Source: Aquimarina muelleri DSM 19832 (lineage in GTDB: Bacteria > Bacteroidota > Bacteroidia > Flavobacteriales > Flavobacteriaceae). Taken from it: 64,000 nt of DNA. A program made the translations under genes and the position numbers. Below are positions 35,799 to 44,931 of the stretch, one piece after another (within the stretch, counting starts at the first letter, position 1; every line of letters begins with the position of its first letter). Under the pieces are notes generated by a model, which worked only from the letters and a program-made list of their open reading frames with translations, ran no database searches and was not told the DNA's origin. The stretch is from NCBI RefSeq assembly GCF_000430665.1, contig NZ_AUML01000004.1, positions 1-64,000 of the forward strand, in the 5' to 3' direction.

Positions 35799-36407
35799 AT
35801 GGCAAGAAGATCAGCACCGGAAGTAAATGCAGGATCTATGGCGGATATTGCGTTCTTACTTCTCATATTCTTCCTGGTTACTACCACTATTGAAACAGAT
35901 AGCGGAATTAGCCGTAAACTTCCTCCTCCGCAAGAGGATAACGTAGACCCACCAGTTCTTAAACAAAAAAATATTTTTGTTGTAGAATTGAATAAAAATA
36001 ATGATCTGTTAGTAGAAGAAGTTCCTATGGAACTGAAAGATTTACGTGAAGCAGCTATCAAGTTTTTAGACAATGGTGGAGGAACAGGAGAAGAAGCATG
36101 TAAGTACTGCCAGGGAGCAAGAGATCCATCATCATCAGATAACCCTACTAAGGCTGTAGTGTCTTTACGTAACAATAGAGAGACTAACTATGCTACTTAT
36201 ATTGCAGTTCAAAATGAACTGGTAGCAGCATATACTACCTTACGTAATAGGGAAGCACAACGTCTTTTTGGTAAAACTTTTAGTCAAATGGAAAAAGATC
36301 TAAAAGATGTTAACTATTCTGGAAACAAAGAAAGCCTAAAGGAAGATATTAAGAAAATACAATTTTTGTTTCCTGAAAAACTTTCTGAAGCAGAACCAAA
36401 AAAATAA
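35799..36407 (+). CDS. exbD: ExbD/TolR-type biopolymer transport protein 1
   Basis: A 202-residue protein with a short cytoplasmic N-terminus, one membrane helix (about 16-36) carrying the proton-relay aspartate in GSMADIAFLLLIFFLVTTTI, and a periplasmic domain longer than the usual 140-residue form, with an insert containing CKYC (about residues 108-111). It assembles with the ExbB-type protein. It overlaps no neighbour but sits 2 bases behind the previous gene and 22 bases before the second exbD. Confidence 0.92.
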   Translation: MARRSAPEVNAGSMADIAFLLLIFFLVTTTIETDSGISRKLPPPQEDNVDPPVLKQKNIFVVELNKNNDLLVEEVPMELKDLREAAIKFLDNGGGTGEEACKYCQGARDPSSSDNPTKAVVSLRNNRETNYATYIAVQNELVAAYTTLRNREAQRLFGKTFSQMEKDLKDVNYSGNKESLKEDIKKIQFLFPEKLSEAEPKK

Positions 36408-36429
36408 AATAACATAAAACAAAATTCCT

Positions 36430-36912
36430 ATGTCTAAGTTTAAAAAGAAAAAAGGTGGAGAATTACCTGCTATTTCTACAGCTTCGTTACCAGATATTGT
36501 ATTTATGTTACTGTTTTTCTTTATGGTTGCAACGGTAATGCGTCAAAATACTTTGATGATAGAAAATAAATTGCCTACAGCAGACCAAATAGAAAAATTA
36601 GACAAAAAAGATTTGGTAATGTATATTTATGCAGGCAAACCTAGTTCAAGATATCGTGCAAGTGCAGGGGATCAAGCTAGAGTTCAGTTAAATGATAAAT
36701 TTGCTGATGTAAGTGATATAAAAGCATTTATATTGGCAGAGAGAACCTCTAAAAGAGAAGAATTAATACCTTTCTTAACTACAGCTTTAAAAGTGGATGG
36801 AGATACTAATATGGGTCTTGTAGGAGATATTAAATCAGAACTAAGGGATGTTCAGGCTTTAAAGATTAATTATACAACCAGAGTGGGAAGCGCTATGGAT
36901 AATCTTAAATAA
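36430..36912 (+). CDS. exbD: ExbD/TolR-type biopolymer transport protein 2
   Basis: A 160-residue protein with basic N-terminus, and one membrane helix containing TASLPDIVFMLLFFFMVATVM, with the proton-relay aspartate. The periplasmic part is shorter and different from the first ExbD, so the two are not a recent duplication. Two ExbD types with one ExbB is a common Bacteroidota arrangement and suggests a heteromeric peptidoglycan-side unit. A strong terminator follows at 36951. Confidence 0.92.
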   Translation: MSKFKKKKGGELPAISTASLPDIVFMLLFFFMVATVMRQNTLMIENKLPTADQIEKLDKKDLVMYIYAGKPSSRYRASAGDQARVQLNDKFADVSDIKAFILAERTSKREELIPFLTTALKVDGDTNMGLVGDIKSELRDVQALKINYTTRVGSAMDNLK

Positions 36913-36950
36913 TGACTGTTGCATAGAAAATATTCAAAATGATACAGTAA

Positions 36951-36978
36951 ATCCTGCCTTCGGGCGGGATTTTTTTTG
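36951..36978 (+). terminator. Intrinsic terminator of the exb operon
   Basis: ATCCTGCC and GGCGGGAT form an 8-bp stem (one G-U) closed by a stable TTCG loop and followed by eight T. It ends the exbB-exbD-exbD transcript 38 bases after the last stop. Confidence 0.9.
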
Positions 36979-37654
36979 TTTTAAATTACTGCTTCCTGTT
37001 ATGAAAATTAAAGATTTACCCTGCTTTATGTAGTAGAACTACGTAATAAAGTTTTAAGATGCTATAGATACAGTCGTTTTTTTGATTTTAGCACCGTATC
37101 GCTACGGTTACATTAAAAAACGAAGCAAAGCATCTGCATTTGCAGCAGCTACAAGATGTAATAGATTTTCTACTGCATAAAATGGGTTTAAAAGGACATG
37201 ATAGTGTTTTTAGGCAACGGAAGAAGTCTTGGAGATTAAATTTATGCTTATAAAAAAAATACCTAGATGTAAAGTACTTAGTTGTATATCTGGTTATTAA
37301 TATTTTAATTAATTGTACGACTTATATAGCAGTATAAAATACATTATACTAAGTTAAGAAATTGGACATATTATATATAGTATGTTCTTATATAGGGTTA
37401 AAAACATATTATTTCTGGTGAAGTTTAGAAGCATAGTTATTAATTTAATCCATGTATTTTTTTGACTTCACTAGATTAAATATTGGCATTTTTACTTTGT
37501 TTTGGCAAAGTTTTTATTCTATCTAAATAAATAGATTTATTTTAGTGATTGGTATAGAGTAAGTGTGATACTTGTAGGAATGTTTAAAAAGGGAAACGAC
37601 TTTATGTTTGTCTTAATTTAAGTAAGGCAATCTAAAAAAAATGAGAAAGAATAA
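36979..37654. other. Intergenic region with repeat copy B
   Basis: After the exb terminator the sequence holds repeat copy B (37023-37190) and then about 460 AT-rich bases without a credible gene. The last 100 bases should contain the promoter of the beta-barrel protein gene; no strong match to the Bacteroidota consensus is seen. Confidence 0.5.
37023..37190 (+). repeat. Dispersed repeat, copy B (inverted relative to 396-558)
   Basis: Same element as copy A. It has about 5 extra bases in the centre, where ACCGTA-TCGC-TACGGT (about 37092-37107) makes a 6-bp hairpin not present in copy A. The outer halves are almost unchanged between copies, the 3' half with 4 differences in 77 bases. It lies in intergenic DNA behind a terminator. 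Confidence 0.75.
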
Positions 37655-38356
37655 ATGAAAAGATTATTTGTATTTATTATCTGTTATTTATCTGTGTTTT
37701 TTTCTTCTGGTCAAGAAACTGAATTAGATTCTAATAAAAGTATAGAGATAGATTCGTTATATCGTGAAGATCAATTTTATGTTGGGGTAACATACAACCT
37801 GCTTTTTAATAAGCCTAAGGGTGTTAGTCAATCTGGATTTTCTGGTGGTGTACATTTTGGATTTTTAAGAGACATGCCAATTAATAAAAGACGTAATGTT
37901 GCTATAGGTTTAGGTTTAGGGTATTCGTTTAATGTATATAATCAGAATTTATTTATAGGAGAAGAAGAAGAGCAAAGTGTGTTTAGTGTTTTAGATGATG
38001 TAGAATATAATACTAATAGGTTTACAACACATCTATTAGAGGCTCCTTTTGAGTTTAGGTGGCGCACATCTATTCCAGAAACACATAAATTTTATAGGAT
38101 TTATACTGGAATTAGGATAGGATACTTATACTCTTTTAGTTCTAATTTTAAACAACCAGGAAACCAAGTAAGACAAACTAAAGTGGAGGAATTGAATAGG
38201 TGGAGAGTAGGAGCTACTTTTACTTTTGGGTGGAATACCTTTAATTTTTATTTTTACTATAGTTTAAATAGCATGTTTAACGAAAAAGCGATGGTTCAAG
38301 AGGCTCCAGTAGGACTTAATACGGCTAAAATCGGACTAATGTTTTATATTTTATAA
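37655..38356 (+). CDS. Outer-membrane beta-barrel protein (PorT/OMP_b-brl_2 type)
   Basis: A 233-residue protein with signal peptide (cleavage near FFSSGQ) and alternating beta-strand pattern, ending in an aromatic/aliphatic strand (GLMFYIL) as in outer-membrane barrels. Segments such as YVGVTYNLLF, VAIGLGLGYSFNVYNQN and LLEAPFEFRWRTS are like those of the PorT-like porin family. PorT itself is a type IX secretion component, but this alone is not enough to call the gene porT. It converges on the PAP2-like gene with a 6-base overlap of the ends. Confidence 0.8.
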   Translation: MKRLFVFIICYLSVFFSSGQETELDSNKSIEIDSLYREDQFYVGVTYNLLFNKPKGVSQSGFSGGVHFGFLRDMPINKRRNVAIGLGLGYSFNVYNQNLFIGEEEEQSVFSVLDDVEYNTNRFTTHLLEAPFEFRWRTSIPETHKFYRIYTGIRIGYLYSFSSNFKQPGNQVRQTKVEELNRWRVGATFTFGWNTFNFYFYYSLNSMFNEKAMVQEAPVGLNTAKIGLMFYIL

Positions 38357-38956
38357 CCAGAGGTTTGCTAAAGTAATTTGAGGCACAGTGCCTATTAATA
38401 TGCCGAGAATAAGCTCGAAACTAGTATGTGCTTTATAGTGTAATCTCGAAGTTGCAGACAATCCATTTAAAATAAACAATATAGAGATTAATATAATTAA
38501 GTTTAGTTCAAAATGAATGCTGAGTAGTATAGTGAATATTGTAATGCTGCTAACTCCAATCATATGAAGGCTTGCCTTAATATTGAAAAAAATCATAAAG
38601 ATAGCACTTAGTGATGAAAATAAAATCCCTAAGTAAAAAAAGTATAATTCAGGGTAATGATAAATATTAATAACCATTTTAATAACAATTATAAATAAAA
38701 TAGATTGTAATAAAAGAGGTATTTTGCGTTCTCTACTATTTCTAAGATGTATAGAGGTGATGATACCAAGGTTTTTTAATAAAAAAAATAATACAATTGG
38801 CATTAAAAGGGTAATCGTAATTAGCCCTAATATCTTTGCTGTTATAATTTCAGATGAGATAAATCTAGGAGCATTGCTAAAATAAATTATAGCACCAAGT
38901 ATAGGCATTAATAAAGGATGTAAAATATAGGAAATACTTCTTAAAAAAAAGTTCAT
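38351..38956 (-). CDS. PAP2-like integral membrane protein
   Basis: A 201-residue protein with five or six membrane segments. It keeps a worn outline of the PAP2 phosphatase motifs: an R-x-R-x-x-P element (NSRERKIPLL), SLHMIG in place of PSGH, and SRLHYKAHTSFE in place of SRxxxxxHxxxD. The last acid is Glu rather than Asp. It may still be a lipid phosphatase or have lost activity. Its ATG shares a base with the rpoN stop (TAATG), so it is translated with rpoN. Confidence 0.7.
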   Translation of the reverse strand: MNFFLRSISYILHPLLMPILGAIIYFSNAPRFISSEIITAKILGLITITLLMPIVLFFLLKNLGIITSIHLRNSRERKIPLLLQSILFIIVIKMVINIYHYPELYFFYLGILFSSLSAIFMIFFNIKASLHMIGVSSITIFTILLSIHFELNLIILISILFILNGLSATSRLHYKAHTSFELILGILIGTVPQITLANLWL

Positions 38957-40416
38957 TAAATTTTCTTTCGTAACCTTGCTACAGGAACATCTAATTGCTC
39001 TCTGTATTTAGCTACCGTTCTTCTGGCTATAGGGTATCCTTTTTCTTTTAGGATTTTGGCAAGTTTCTCATCTGTAAGAGGTTTTTTCTTGTCTTCTTCT
39101 CCTATAGTTATTTCCAGTATTTTTTTTATTTCTCGAGTAGAAACTTCTTCTCCTTGGTCATTTGTCATAGATTCAGAAAAGAACTCTTTAATGAGTTTTG
39201 TTCCGTATGGAGTATCTACATATTTGCTATTTGCAACTCTAGAAACAGTGCTTACATCCATGCTAATTTCATCTGCAATATCTTTTAAGATCATTGGTTT
39301 TAAGCTTCTTTCGTCTCCACTAAGAAAATAACTTTTTTGATAGTGCATTATTGCACTCATAGTAACAAAAAGTGTTTGTTGTCTTTGTTTTACAGCTTCG
39401 ATAAACCATTTTGCAGCATCTAATTTTTGTTTGATAAACAAAACAGCATCTTTTTGAGATTTAGATTTTTCTTTACTAGCCTTATATCCTTGTAGCATGT
39501 TATTGTACTCTCTGGAAACATGGAGTTCAGGAGCATTACGACCGTTTAAAGACAACTCAAGTTCTCCTTCTACAATTCTAATAGTAAAATCAGGAACCAC
39601 ATGTTCAATTATGCGATTACTTCCCGAATAGGCTCCTCCTGGTTTTGGATTAAGATGTTCGATTTCATCAATAGCATTCTTTAGATCATCTTCGGTAATG
39701 TCAAATTTAACTATAAGCTTGTCGTAATGTTTTTTACTAAAAAGATCAAATGCTTTTTTTAATATTTCCGAAGCAAGTTTTGTTGGAATTGTGGTTTCTT
39801 TTCTGTCTAATTGAATCCATAAACATTCTTGTAAGTTACGAGCTCCAATTCCTGCAGGGTCTAACTGTTGAACAATTTTTAAAATACTTTCTATTTTTTC
39901 TTCAGTAGTATATACGTTTTGGGTAAAGGCTAAATCATCAAGAATGTCAGATAAAGGTCTTCTTATATACCCACTTTCATCTATACTACCAACAAGAAAC
40001 TCTGCTATTTCTCTTTCTTCGTCATTTAATCGATAGGTGTTTAATTGATTGACTAGATGTTGATGAAAAGAAGTTCCGGAGGCATATGGCACACTCTTTT
40101 CCTCATCATCTGCACTATAATTGTTAGTGCTTAATCTATAGCTTGGTATTTCATCATCACTAAGGTATTCGTCTACATTAATGTCTGCTTCAATTTTTTC
40201 TGTTCCGTAGTCATCATCTCCTGTACTCTCATTGCTAAACGTATCTTCATATTCATCTGCTTTTTCTTTACTGTCGTCCAGAGCAGGGTTTTCTTCCATT
40301 TCTTGCTTTAAACGTTGTTCAAATGCTTGTGTAGGAAGTTGAATCAACTTCATAAGTTGAATTTGCTGCGGAGAGAGTTTCTGAGAAAGTTTAAAATTTA
40401 ATTGTTGTTTTAGCAT
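38956..40416 (-). CDS. rpoN: RNA polymerase sigma-54 factor
   Basis: A 486-residue sigma factor. Region I is the glutamine/leucine-rich N-terminus (LKQQLNFKLSQKLSPQQIQLMKLI), followed by an acidic region II (about 45-110), the core-binding domain, a helix-turn-helix (MDVSTVSRVANSKYVDTPYG) and the RpoN box ARRTVAKYRE near the C-terminus. It directs transcription from -24/-12 promoters with enhancer-binding activators. None of the latter are in the window. A 670-base gap lies upstream. Confidence 0.96.
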   Translation of the reverse strand: MLKQQLNFKLSQKLSPQQIQLMKLIQLPTQAFEQRLKQEMEENPALDDSKEKADEYEDTFSNESTGDDDYGTEKIEADINVDEYLSDDEIPSYRLSTNNYSADDEEKSVPYASGTSFHQHLVNQLNTYRLNDEEREIAEFLVGSIDESGYIRRPLSDILDDLAFTQNVYTTEEKIESILKIVQQLDPAGIGARNLQECLWIQLDRKETTIPTKLASEILKKAFDLFSKKHYDKLIVKFDITEDDLKNAIDEIEHLNPKPGGAYSGSNRIIEHVVPDFTIRIVEGELELSLNGRNAPELHVSREYNNMLQGYKASKEKSKSQKDAVLFIKQKLDAAKWFIEAVKQRQQTLFVTMSAIMHYQKSYFLSGDERSLKPMILKDIADEISMDVSTVSRVANSKYVDTPYGTKLIKEFFSESMTNDQGEEVSTREIKKILEITIGEEDKKKPLTDEKLAKILKEKGYPIARRTVAKYREQLDVPVARLRKKI

Positions 40417-41086
40417 AAAATTGTCAATGTTCTTCTACTCACAAAAATAAACAAAAAACACTGTTCTTAAATAAGTATTAGATGGTTAGTTTGTTTTAAA
40501 AAAGTTATAAGTCTGTTAATAAAGCAAACTTTATTATTAGATGAATTTTTTAAGTTTTTGTATTAAAGTAGTTTGATCCTGATTTCTTGTTCTGAATTCA
40601 CCTTTGTATAACCTTGTTTTTTTGGGTTTAATCAATAAACGAGCCAAAAGTAAATATAATATACTATATAGACAGTTTTGTGATTTAAAACGTTAAATAT
40701 TGATATTATTGCACAAAAAGAGTATAGTTATATTTATGATTAAGTAGAGGGTAAAAAAGCGTATATAGATTATTGTTTATGATACTATTTTTTAGTCAGT
40801 TAAGAGGTAAATTAAAGATTTAGATTTATTTTGCTTGGTATCATTAATGGAGGACTCTGTTCTTTAGCAGAGGTATAAGTTAGCCTATTTCTTTGTTTGT
40901 AAATTTTCTTTTTATGTATTTATAATGCGAATTCAATCTAAGAGTTTGGTTTGAAATAAAGCTTTTTGATTGAAAACTTGCTTAGTTGTTCAAAACAATT
41001 CTCTGTCGTAAATCACCCTGTTGGAATAATTTTTTTACATCAAATTTAATTTTATAAATAGAGCTTGTATGTTATTGTAAAGGAAA
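40417..41086. other. Intergenic region upstream of rpoN, nothing recognised
   Basis: This region is about 670 bases of AT-rich sequence between the end of the response regulator gene and the rpoN start, both on the minus strand. No gene, repeat copy or strong terminator is seen. It must contain the rpoN promoter. Its length is unusual for this genome and it may be worn remains of lost genes. Confidence 0.45.
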
Positions 41087-41725
41087 TTAAGGAACAAATA
41101 GTTTGCTTTTAATAGCATAAATAACCAAGCCGGTTCTATTTTTTAATTGAAGCTTTTCAAAAATAGAATCCCGATAACCTTCAATAGTTTTTGGACTTAA
41201 ACACATATCGTTTGCTATCTCTTTATACGTTTTTTCGGTACAAGCATGTTTAATGAATTCTATTTCACGATCTTTTAACACTATCTCTTTTTCTTTTTTG
41301 TTATTTAGAGATCCCAAAAGTAACTTAGTAACATCTTTTGTGTGATAAAATCCAGTTTCCTGCACTTGTATTAGAGCACTCTCCAGAATACTTTTTTCTG
41401 TGTCTTTTAAAAGATACCCTTTAGCACCAGCTCTTAGCATTTTTAAAATGGTGTTCTCGTTTTCTTCTACAGAAAGAGCCAGAACTTTAATTTGCGGATA
41501 TTCTTCTTTTAAGACAGCAGTGGTTTCGATACCATTCATAATAGGCATGTTAATATCCATAAGTACAATATCGGGTATGTTTTTGGGGTCTTTAAGTCTA
41601 GTGAGTAATTCTTTTCCGTTTTTGCAAATGTATAAGATTTTAAATTTGGCAAACCCATTAACTAGTCCAGATAAAGCCTGGGATAGTAAAATATGATCTT
41701 CTACGATTACTATGGAGTATTTCAT
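41087..41725 (-). CDS. NarL/FixJ-family response regulator
   Basis: A 212-residue regulator. The N-terminal receiver domain has the acidic pair near the start (IVEDH), phospho-acceptor aspartate in VLMDINMPIMNG (about residue 57) and the lysine in GYLLKDTEK. The C-terminal LuxR-type helix-turn-helix has KEIANDMCLSPKTIEGYRDSIFEKLQLKNR. It lies 179 bases after the histidine kinase gene on the same strand and is its likely partner. Confidence 0.93.
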   Translation of the reverse strand: MKYSIVIVEDHILLSQALSGLVNGFAKFKILYICKNGKELLTRLKDPKNIPDIVLMDINMPIMNGIETTAVLKEEYPQIKVLALSVEENENTILKMLRAGAKGYLLKDTEKSILESALIQVQETGFYHTKDVTKLLLGSLNNKKEKEIVLKDREIEFIKHACTEKTYKEIANDMCLSPKTIEGYRDSIFEKLQLKNRTGLVIYAIKSKLFVP

Positions 41726-41904
41726 CTGTTAGAATTTATTGTTTATACATTTTTTTGATAATAACTACAAAACTAGTGAACTTAAAGCTGATGTTTGTGC
41801 AAAACCTGTATTTAAGCATATTCTATTATTTTTATTTCAGTTTATTTAAAATGACAGAACAATGCTTTTTATATAACTTTACTAGTTTTTAAATTAATTA
41901 GGCT

Positions 41905-42699
41905 TTAATCGATTTTATCTTCTAATACTATAGAATTTTCTTTTTTGTAAGGATAAATTAGGGTTATAGCGGTTCCTTTTCCTTTTTCAGACAGGAGCTG
42001 TACTTCAGCATTTATCAACTTACCTCTATTCTGCATATTGCTTAACCCTATCCCGCTGTGCATAGTACGATCTGTATGGTCAAAACCAACGCCGTCATCC
42101 TGTGCTTTTATTATTAGTTTATCGGTATCATAATGTACCGTAACATCCAAAGTGGAAGCTTTAGAATGTTTTATAGTATTGGTAAAAAACTCTTGTAATA
42201 TCCTAAAAATTATAATTTCAGCTTTATCATCCAGATCTTCCATTTCTTCATTACTAGTGATGGTGGCAGCAATAAATTGCATACGATTAAATCGTTCTAT
42301 TTCTAAGGTTATAGCTTCTGTTAGGGTGAGACTTTTAATAATATCAGGATTAATTAGTTTAGATAAAGACCTTAGTTCTGTAAGACTTTTACTGATGGTT
42401 TCGGTAACTTCTCCCAATTTATCCGGATCATCCTGTGCAATATTTACTTGTATTTTGGCCAGCGTAAGTAGCTGGCCAATATTATCATGCAACTCCCAGC
42501 TAATATTGCGTAAGGTTTCCTCCCGTATTTCAATCTGGGTCTCTGCTATGGCAGTTTCAAATTTTTTCTCCGCTTCTCTTTGTTGTAGCAATAGGCTATT
42601 CTTTCTTTTTTGAAAAATAGTAAATAAAGCTATCAAAAAAATAATAATAACTACAAGAATAATACTTGCAATTAATATTGCTGCTTGTTGTCGCTCCAT
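41905..42699 (-). CDS. Sensor histidine kinase (HisKA_3 type)
   Basis: A 264-residue kinase from ATG 42699 (MERQQAAILI...). One membrane segment at residues 6-28, a coiled linker, the HisKA_3 dimerisation domain with the phospho-acceptor histidine in ISWELHDNIGQLL, and a HATPase_c domain with DDGVGFDH and GIGLSNMQNRGKLI. There is almost no periplasmic sensor domain, so signal input is probably from the neighbouring 7TM protein (inference). A start 16 codons upstream is possible but lies deeper in the preceding gene. It overlaps that gene by 28 bases. Confidence 0.9.
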   Translation of the reverse strand: MERQQAAILIASIILVVIIIFLIALFTIFQKRKNSLLLQQREAEKKFETAIAETQIEIREETLRNISWELHDNIGQLLTLAKIQVNIAQDDPDKLGEVTETISKSLTELRSLSKLINPDIIKSLTLTEAITLEIERFNRMQFIAATITSNEEMEDLDDKAEIIIFRILQEFFTNTIKHSKASTLDVTVHYDTDKLIIKAQDDGVGFDHTDRTMHSGIGLSNMQNRGKLINAEVQLLSEKGKGTAITLIYPYKKENSIVLEDKID

Positions 42700-43313
42700 A
42701 CAAAACCTATAATAAAACAAAGATTCATTACAATAGTTAAAATACAAAGAACTAGAAATTCAATATGAATATCTCTTAAATCACCAGCGTAATTTTTTAC
42801 TATTTTGTAAGGGATATTACCGCAATAATATATAAGTACCCCAGTGCTTATCCAAAAAAGTAAATTCTTTTTAACATGCAATACTTTTTCTGAATTTAAG
42901 ATATCCATATAATAGAATATTATACTAATAACTAAAAAACTAGCTCCAATTATATAAGGTGTTTTAGAATCTTGAATTAAGTAATTTCCAAAGATACCAT
43001 TTATGAAGAATGATATTGTATAAACAAACATAAATGTCAGTATCATTTTTTTGTGATTCATATTGGTTATATAGTTTTTAAACAAAAACATTAAATAATT
43101 AAATACTACTAGGTAATATATGTTATAAAGAATAGATACAGGGTAATCATTATTTCTTAAAAAAAAACCTAATAGATCATTAATTGCAATGTACCAGAGT
43201 ATAATTAAAAAATATTTTAAAAAGGTTTTTTTGTATTTATAAAAATATATTGATCCAATTATCGCAGTAATTATTTGAAAAGTTATTCCAAATGTTTGTA
43301 AACTAAAGTTCAT
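42672..43313 (-). CDS. Seven-segment membrane protein linked to the histidine kinase
   Basis: A 213-residue protein with seven evenly spaced hydrophobic segments and short loops. No named domain is recognised. Its end overlaps the kinase start, so the two are translated together, and the kinase itself has only one membrane segment. It may be the membrane sensor of this two-component system. It starts 12 bases behind the EF-hand-like protein gene, so the four genes from 44015 down to 41087 may be one transcript. Confidence 0.8.
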   Translation of the reverse strand: MNFSLQTFGITFQIITAIIGSIYFYKYKKTFLKYFLIILWYIAINDLLGFFLRNNDYPVSILYNIYYLVVFNYLMFLFKNYITNMNHKKMILTFMFVYTISFFINGIFGNYLIQDSKTPYIIGASFLVISIIFYYMDILNSEKVLHVKKNLLFWISTGVLIYYCGNIPYKIVKNYAGDLRDIHIEFLVLCILTIVMNLCFIIGFVWSDNKQQY

Positions 43314-43325
43314 TAGTGATGCTGT

Positions 43326-44015
43326 TTATTGTGGCGGAGGGTACCCACCAAGTTCATTAGCAATAGTACTGGTTCCTCCATTTTGACTAGAGAATGAAAA
43401 GAAATTAGCGGTATTTATTTTTGTTTTAGGAGAGCTTGGATTAGAATTTTTTAGATTGTCTAATTCGTCTTCTAAAAAAAGCACCTCTGGTTTTCCATCA
43501 TTATTTTGGTCAACAAAAGTAAATCCTCTGTGCGTACTTGAGTTTCCTAATAAAGTTGTTGGTGCAATAAAAAAAGTATTTCTTCTTGGATCTGGAACAG
43601 GTTTTCCACTGCTTAAATTAGTAGTGTCAGGGTAGTTGCCAAGATATAAACGATATCCTGTAACAGCAATAGAATCTGGAGTTACTTGATTGATATATGC
43701 CATATACTGATTTAAAAATTCTTTGTTTAAATGAAACGACCTAGAAGGAACGAAATTTGCAATAGGTTTTCTTTTAGAAGGACAAAGATTTGTTAAAGAA
43801 CTATCCCTTTTACTTTCAAAAACTTCGATAACACACGATCGATTATTAGTATAGGTTCGGTAAAGCTCTATAGCGTCTTTAAATGAAATGATTTCTTTTG
43901 GAGGATCTACTGTTGGTGGATCTGGTTTTTCACATTTTTTGAGTAGTAAAAATGTAATGATAGCTGTGATGATAATAACGATTGGATACCCAATTAAATT
44001 AGATCTTTTGTCCAT
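43326..44015 (-). CDS. Membrane-anchored protein with one EF-hand-like calcium loop
   Basis: A 229-residue protein with one N-terminal membrane segment (residues 9-25) and a proline-rich linker (KPDPPTVDPP), then a soluble domain. I do not recognise the family. A DQNNDGKPE stretch near residue 170 has the acid/asparagine spacing of a calcium-binding loop. The C-terminus is polar (GGYPPPQ). It is the first gene of the minus-strand group with the 7TM protein, kinase and regulator. Confidence 0.75.
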   Translation of the reverse strand: MDKRSNLIGYPIVIIITAIITFLLLKKCEKPDPPTVDPPKEIISFKDAIELYRTYTNNRSCVIEVFESKRDSSLTNLCPSKRKPIANFVPSRSFHLNKEFLNQYMAYINQVTPDSIAVTGYRLYLGNYPDTTNLSSGKPVPDPRRNTFFIAPTTLLGNSSTHRGFTFVDQNNDGKPEVLFLEDELDNLKNSNPSSPKTKINTANFFSFSSQNGGTSTIANELGGYPPPQ

Positions 44016-44466
44016 TTTGTAAGCTTTTTTTACTGGTTTGTTAAGGTTTCGATCTTATCGAAACATATTAGTTAGTTTTTTCAACATTTGTTGAAGCTTT
44101 TTGTTATTCCTTTTAAAATGTAAATAATAGAAATGATAATTATTTAATTTCTCCATACAAACGGAGGTGTTCTTTTGAATAAAAATACTATTATTCTATA
44201 GGTATAAAAAAACAATAGGACCTTTTGTTTTATTAAACAATTCGCAAGCTATTGATAATAAATGTGTTTGATGATGTTTTTGTTATTTTGCAGCTGGTTT
44301 TTTTGTTCGAAAAAAGGGGTTTTTGCCCCTTTTCTAAAAAGGGGTTTGCCTCTTTTGTGGTAGAAAAAAGACTTTTTAAGTATGTTGGTGTGTTTGTAGA
44401 AATTTGAGTTTCAATCAAAATTTTAAACACAAAAGATAGATTTGGTATTTTTTTTTGAATAGGACC
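44016..44466. other. Intergenic region with palindromic GGGG/CCCC repeat
   Basis: This 451-base gap holds the tandem palindromes at 44311-44360 and otherwise AT-rich sequence. It separates the MarR-GNAT pair from the two-component group. The open frame across it on the minus strand is made of the palindromes and is not called. Confidence 0.45.
44311..44360 (-). terminator. Two tandem palindromes, probable terminator after the GNAT gene
   Basis: AAAAGGGG (44312-44319) pairs with CCCCTTTT (44326-44333) over a 6-base loop. The same CCCCTTTT can instead pair with the next AAAAGGGG (about 44337-44344), and a third, less perfect partner follows (GCCTCTTTT). T-rich flanks on the minus strand fit an intrinsic terminator for the MarR-GNAT transcript. 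The mutually exclusive pairings resemble an attenuator but may simply be a duplicated terminator. Confidence 0.5.
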
Positions 44467-44928
44467 CTATAATACAAGGCTCATTTTAATATTACCACGT
44501 TGGTACGGAGGGTTTTCTTCCATTTGGATTTCTTTAAAACCATATTTTTGATAGATATAAATTGCGTTTTCTAAAATCCGATTAGAATATAAAATTAGTT
44601 TTTTCCAGTTTTGATCCTTAGAAAATTCAATACAAAATAGCATTAGTTGCTGACCAATTTTTTGACCTTGAAACTTTGGAGACACTGCCATTTTTCCTAG
44701 TTCATAAATACCATTTTCTATTTTTATTAATGCAAAAGTTCCTGCGATTTCAGTATCTACTTTTGCAAAAAATATATAACCGCCTTCGTTTATAATAGTT
44801 TTTTCGCACTGTTCCAATAATTTAATATCATGCGGTTCTACTACAAAGTGTTTTTCTAACCATTCTATATTAAGGTTAGCAAAGTTTTTTGCATATTTGG
44901 ATTCAAACGGGATAATAGTAGTTTTCAT
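44467..44928 (-). CDS. GNAT-family N-acetyltransferase
   Basis: A 153-residue acetyltransferase with the acetyl-CoA binding block KMAVSPKFQGQKIGQQLMLFCIEF (R/Q-x-x-G-x-G/A type) and the C-terminal YQKYGFKEI. The acceptor (amino acid, polyamine, antibiotic or protein) cannot be told. Its start lies 3 bases behind the MarR regulator gene, so the regulator probably controls it. Confidence 0.9.
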   Translation of the reverse strand: MKTTIIPFESKYAKNFANLNIEWLEKHFVVEPHDIKLLEQCEKTIINEGGYIFFAKVDTEIAGTFALIKIENGIYELGKMAVSPKFQGQKIGQQLMLFCIEFSKDQNWKKLILYSNRILENAIYIYQKYGFKEIQMEENPPYQRGNIKMSLVL

Positions 44929-44931
44929 TTT

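Noticed and set aside
44233..44430. Minus-strand open frame of 65 codons after the GNAT gene
   Set aside because: It is largely made of the tandem palindromes and adjoining low-complexity sequence; no start context and no domain.
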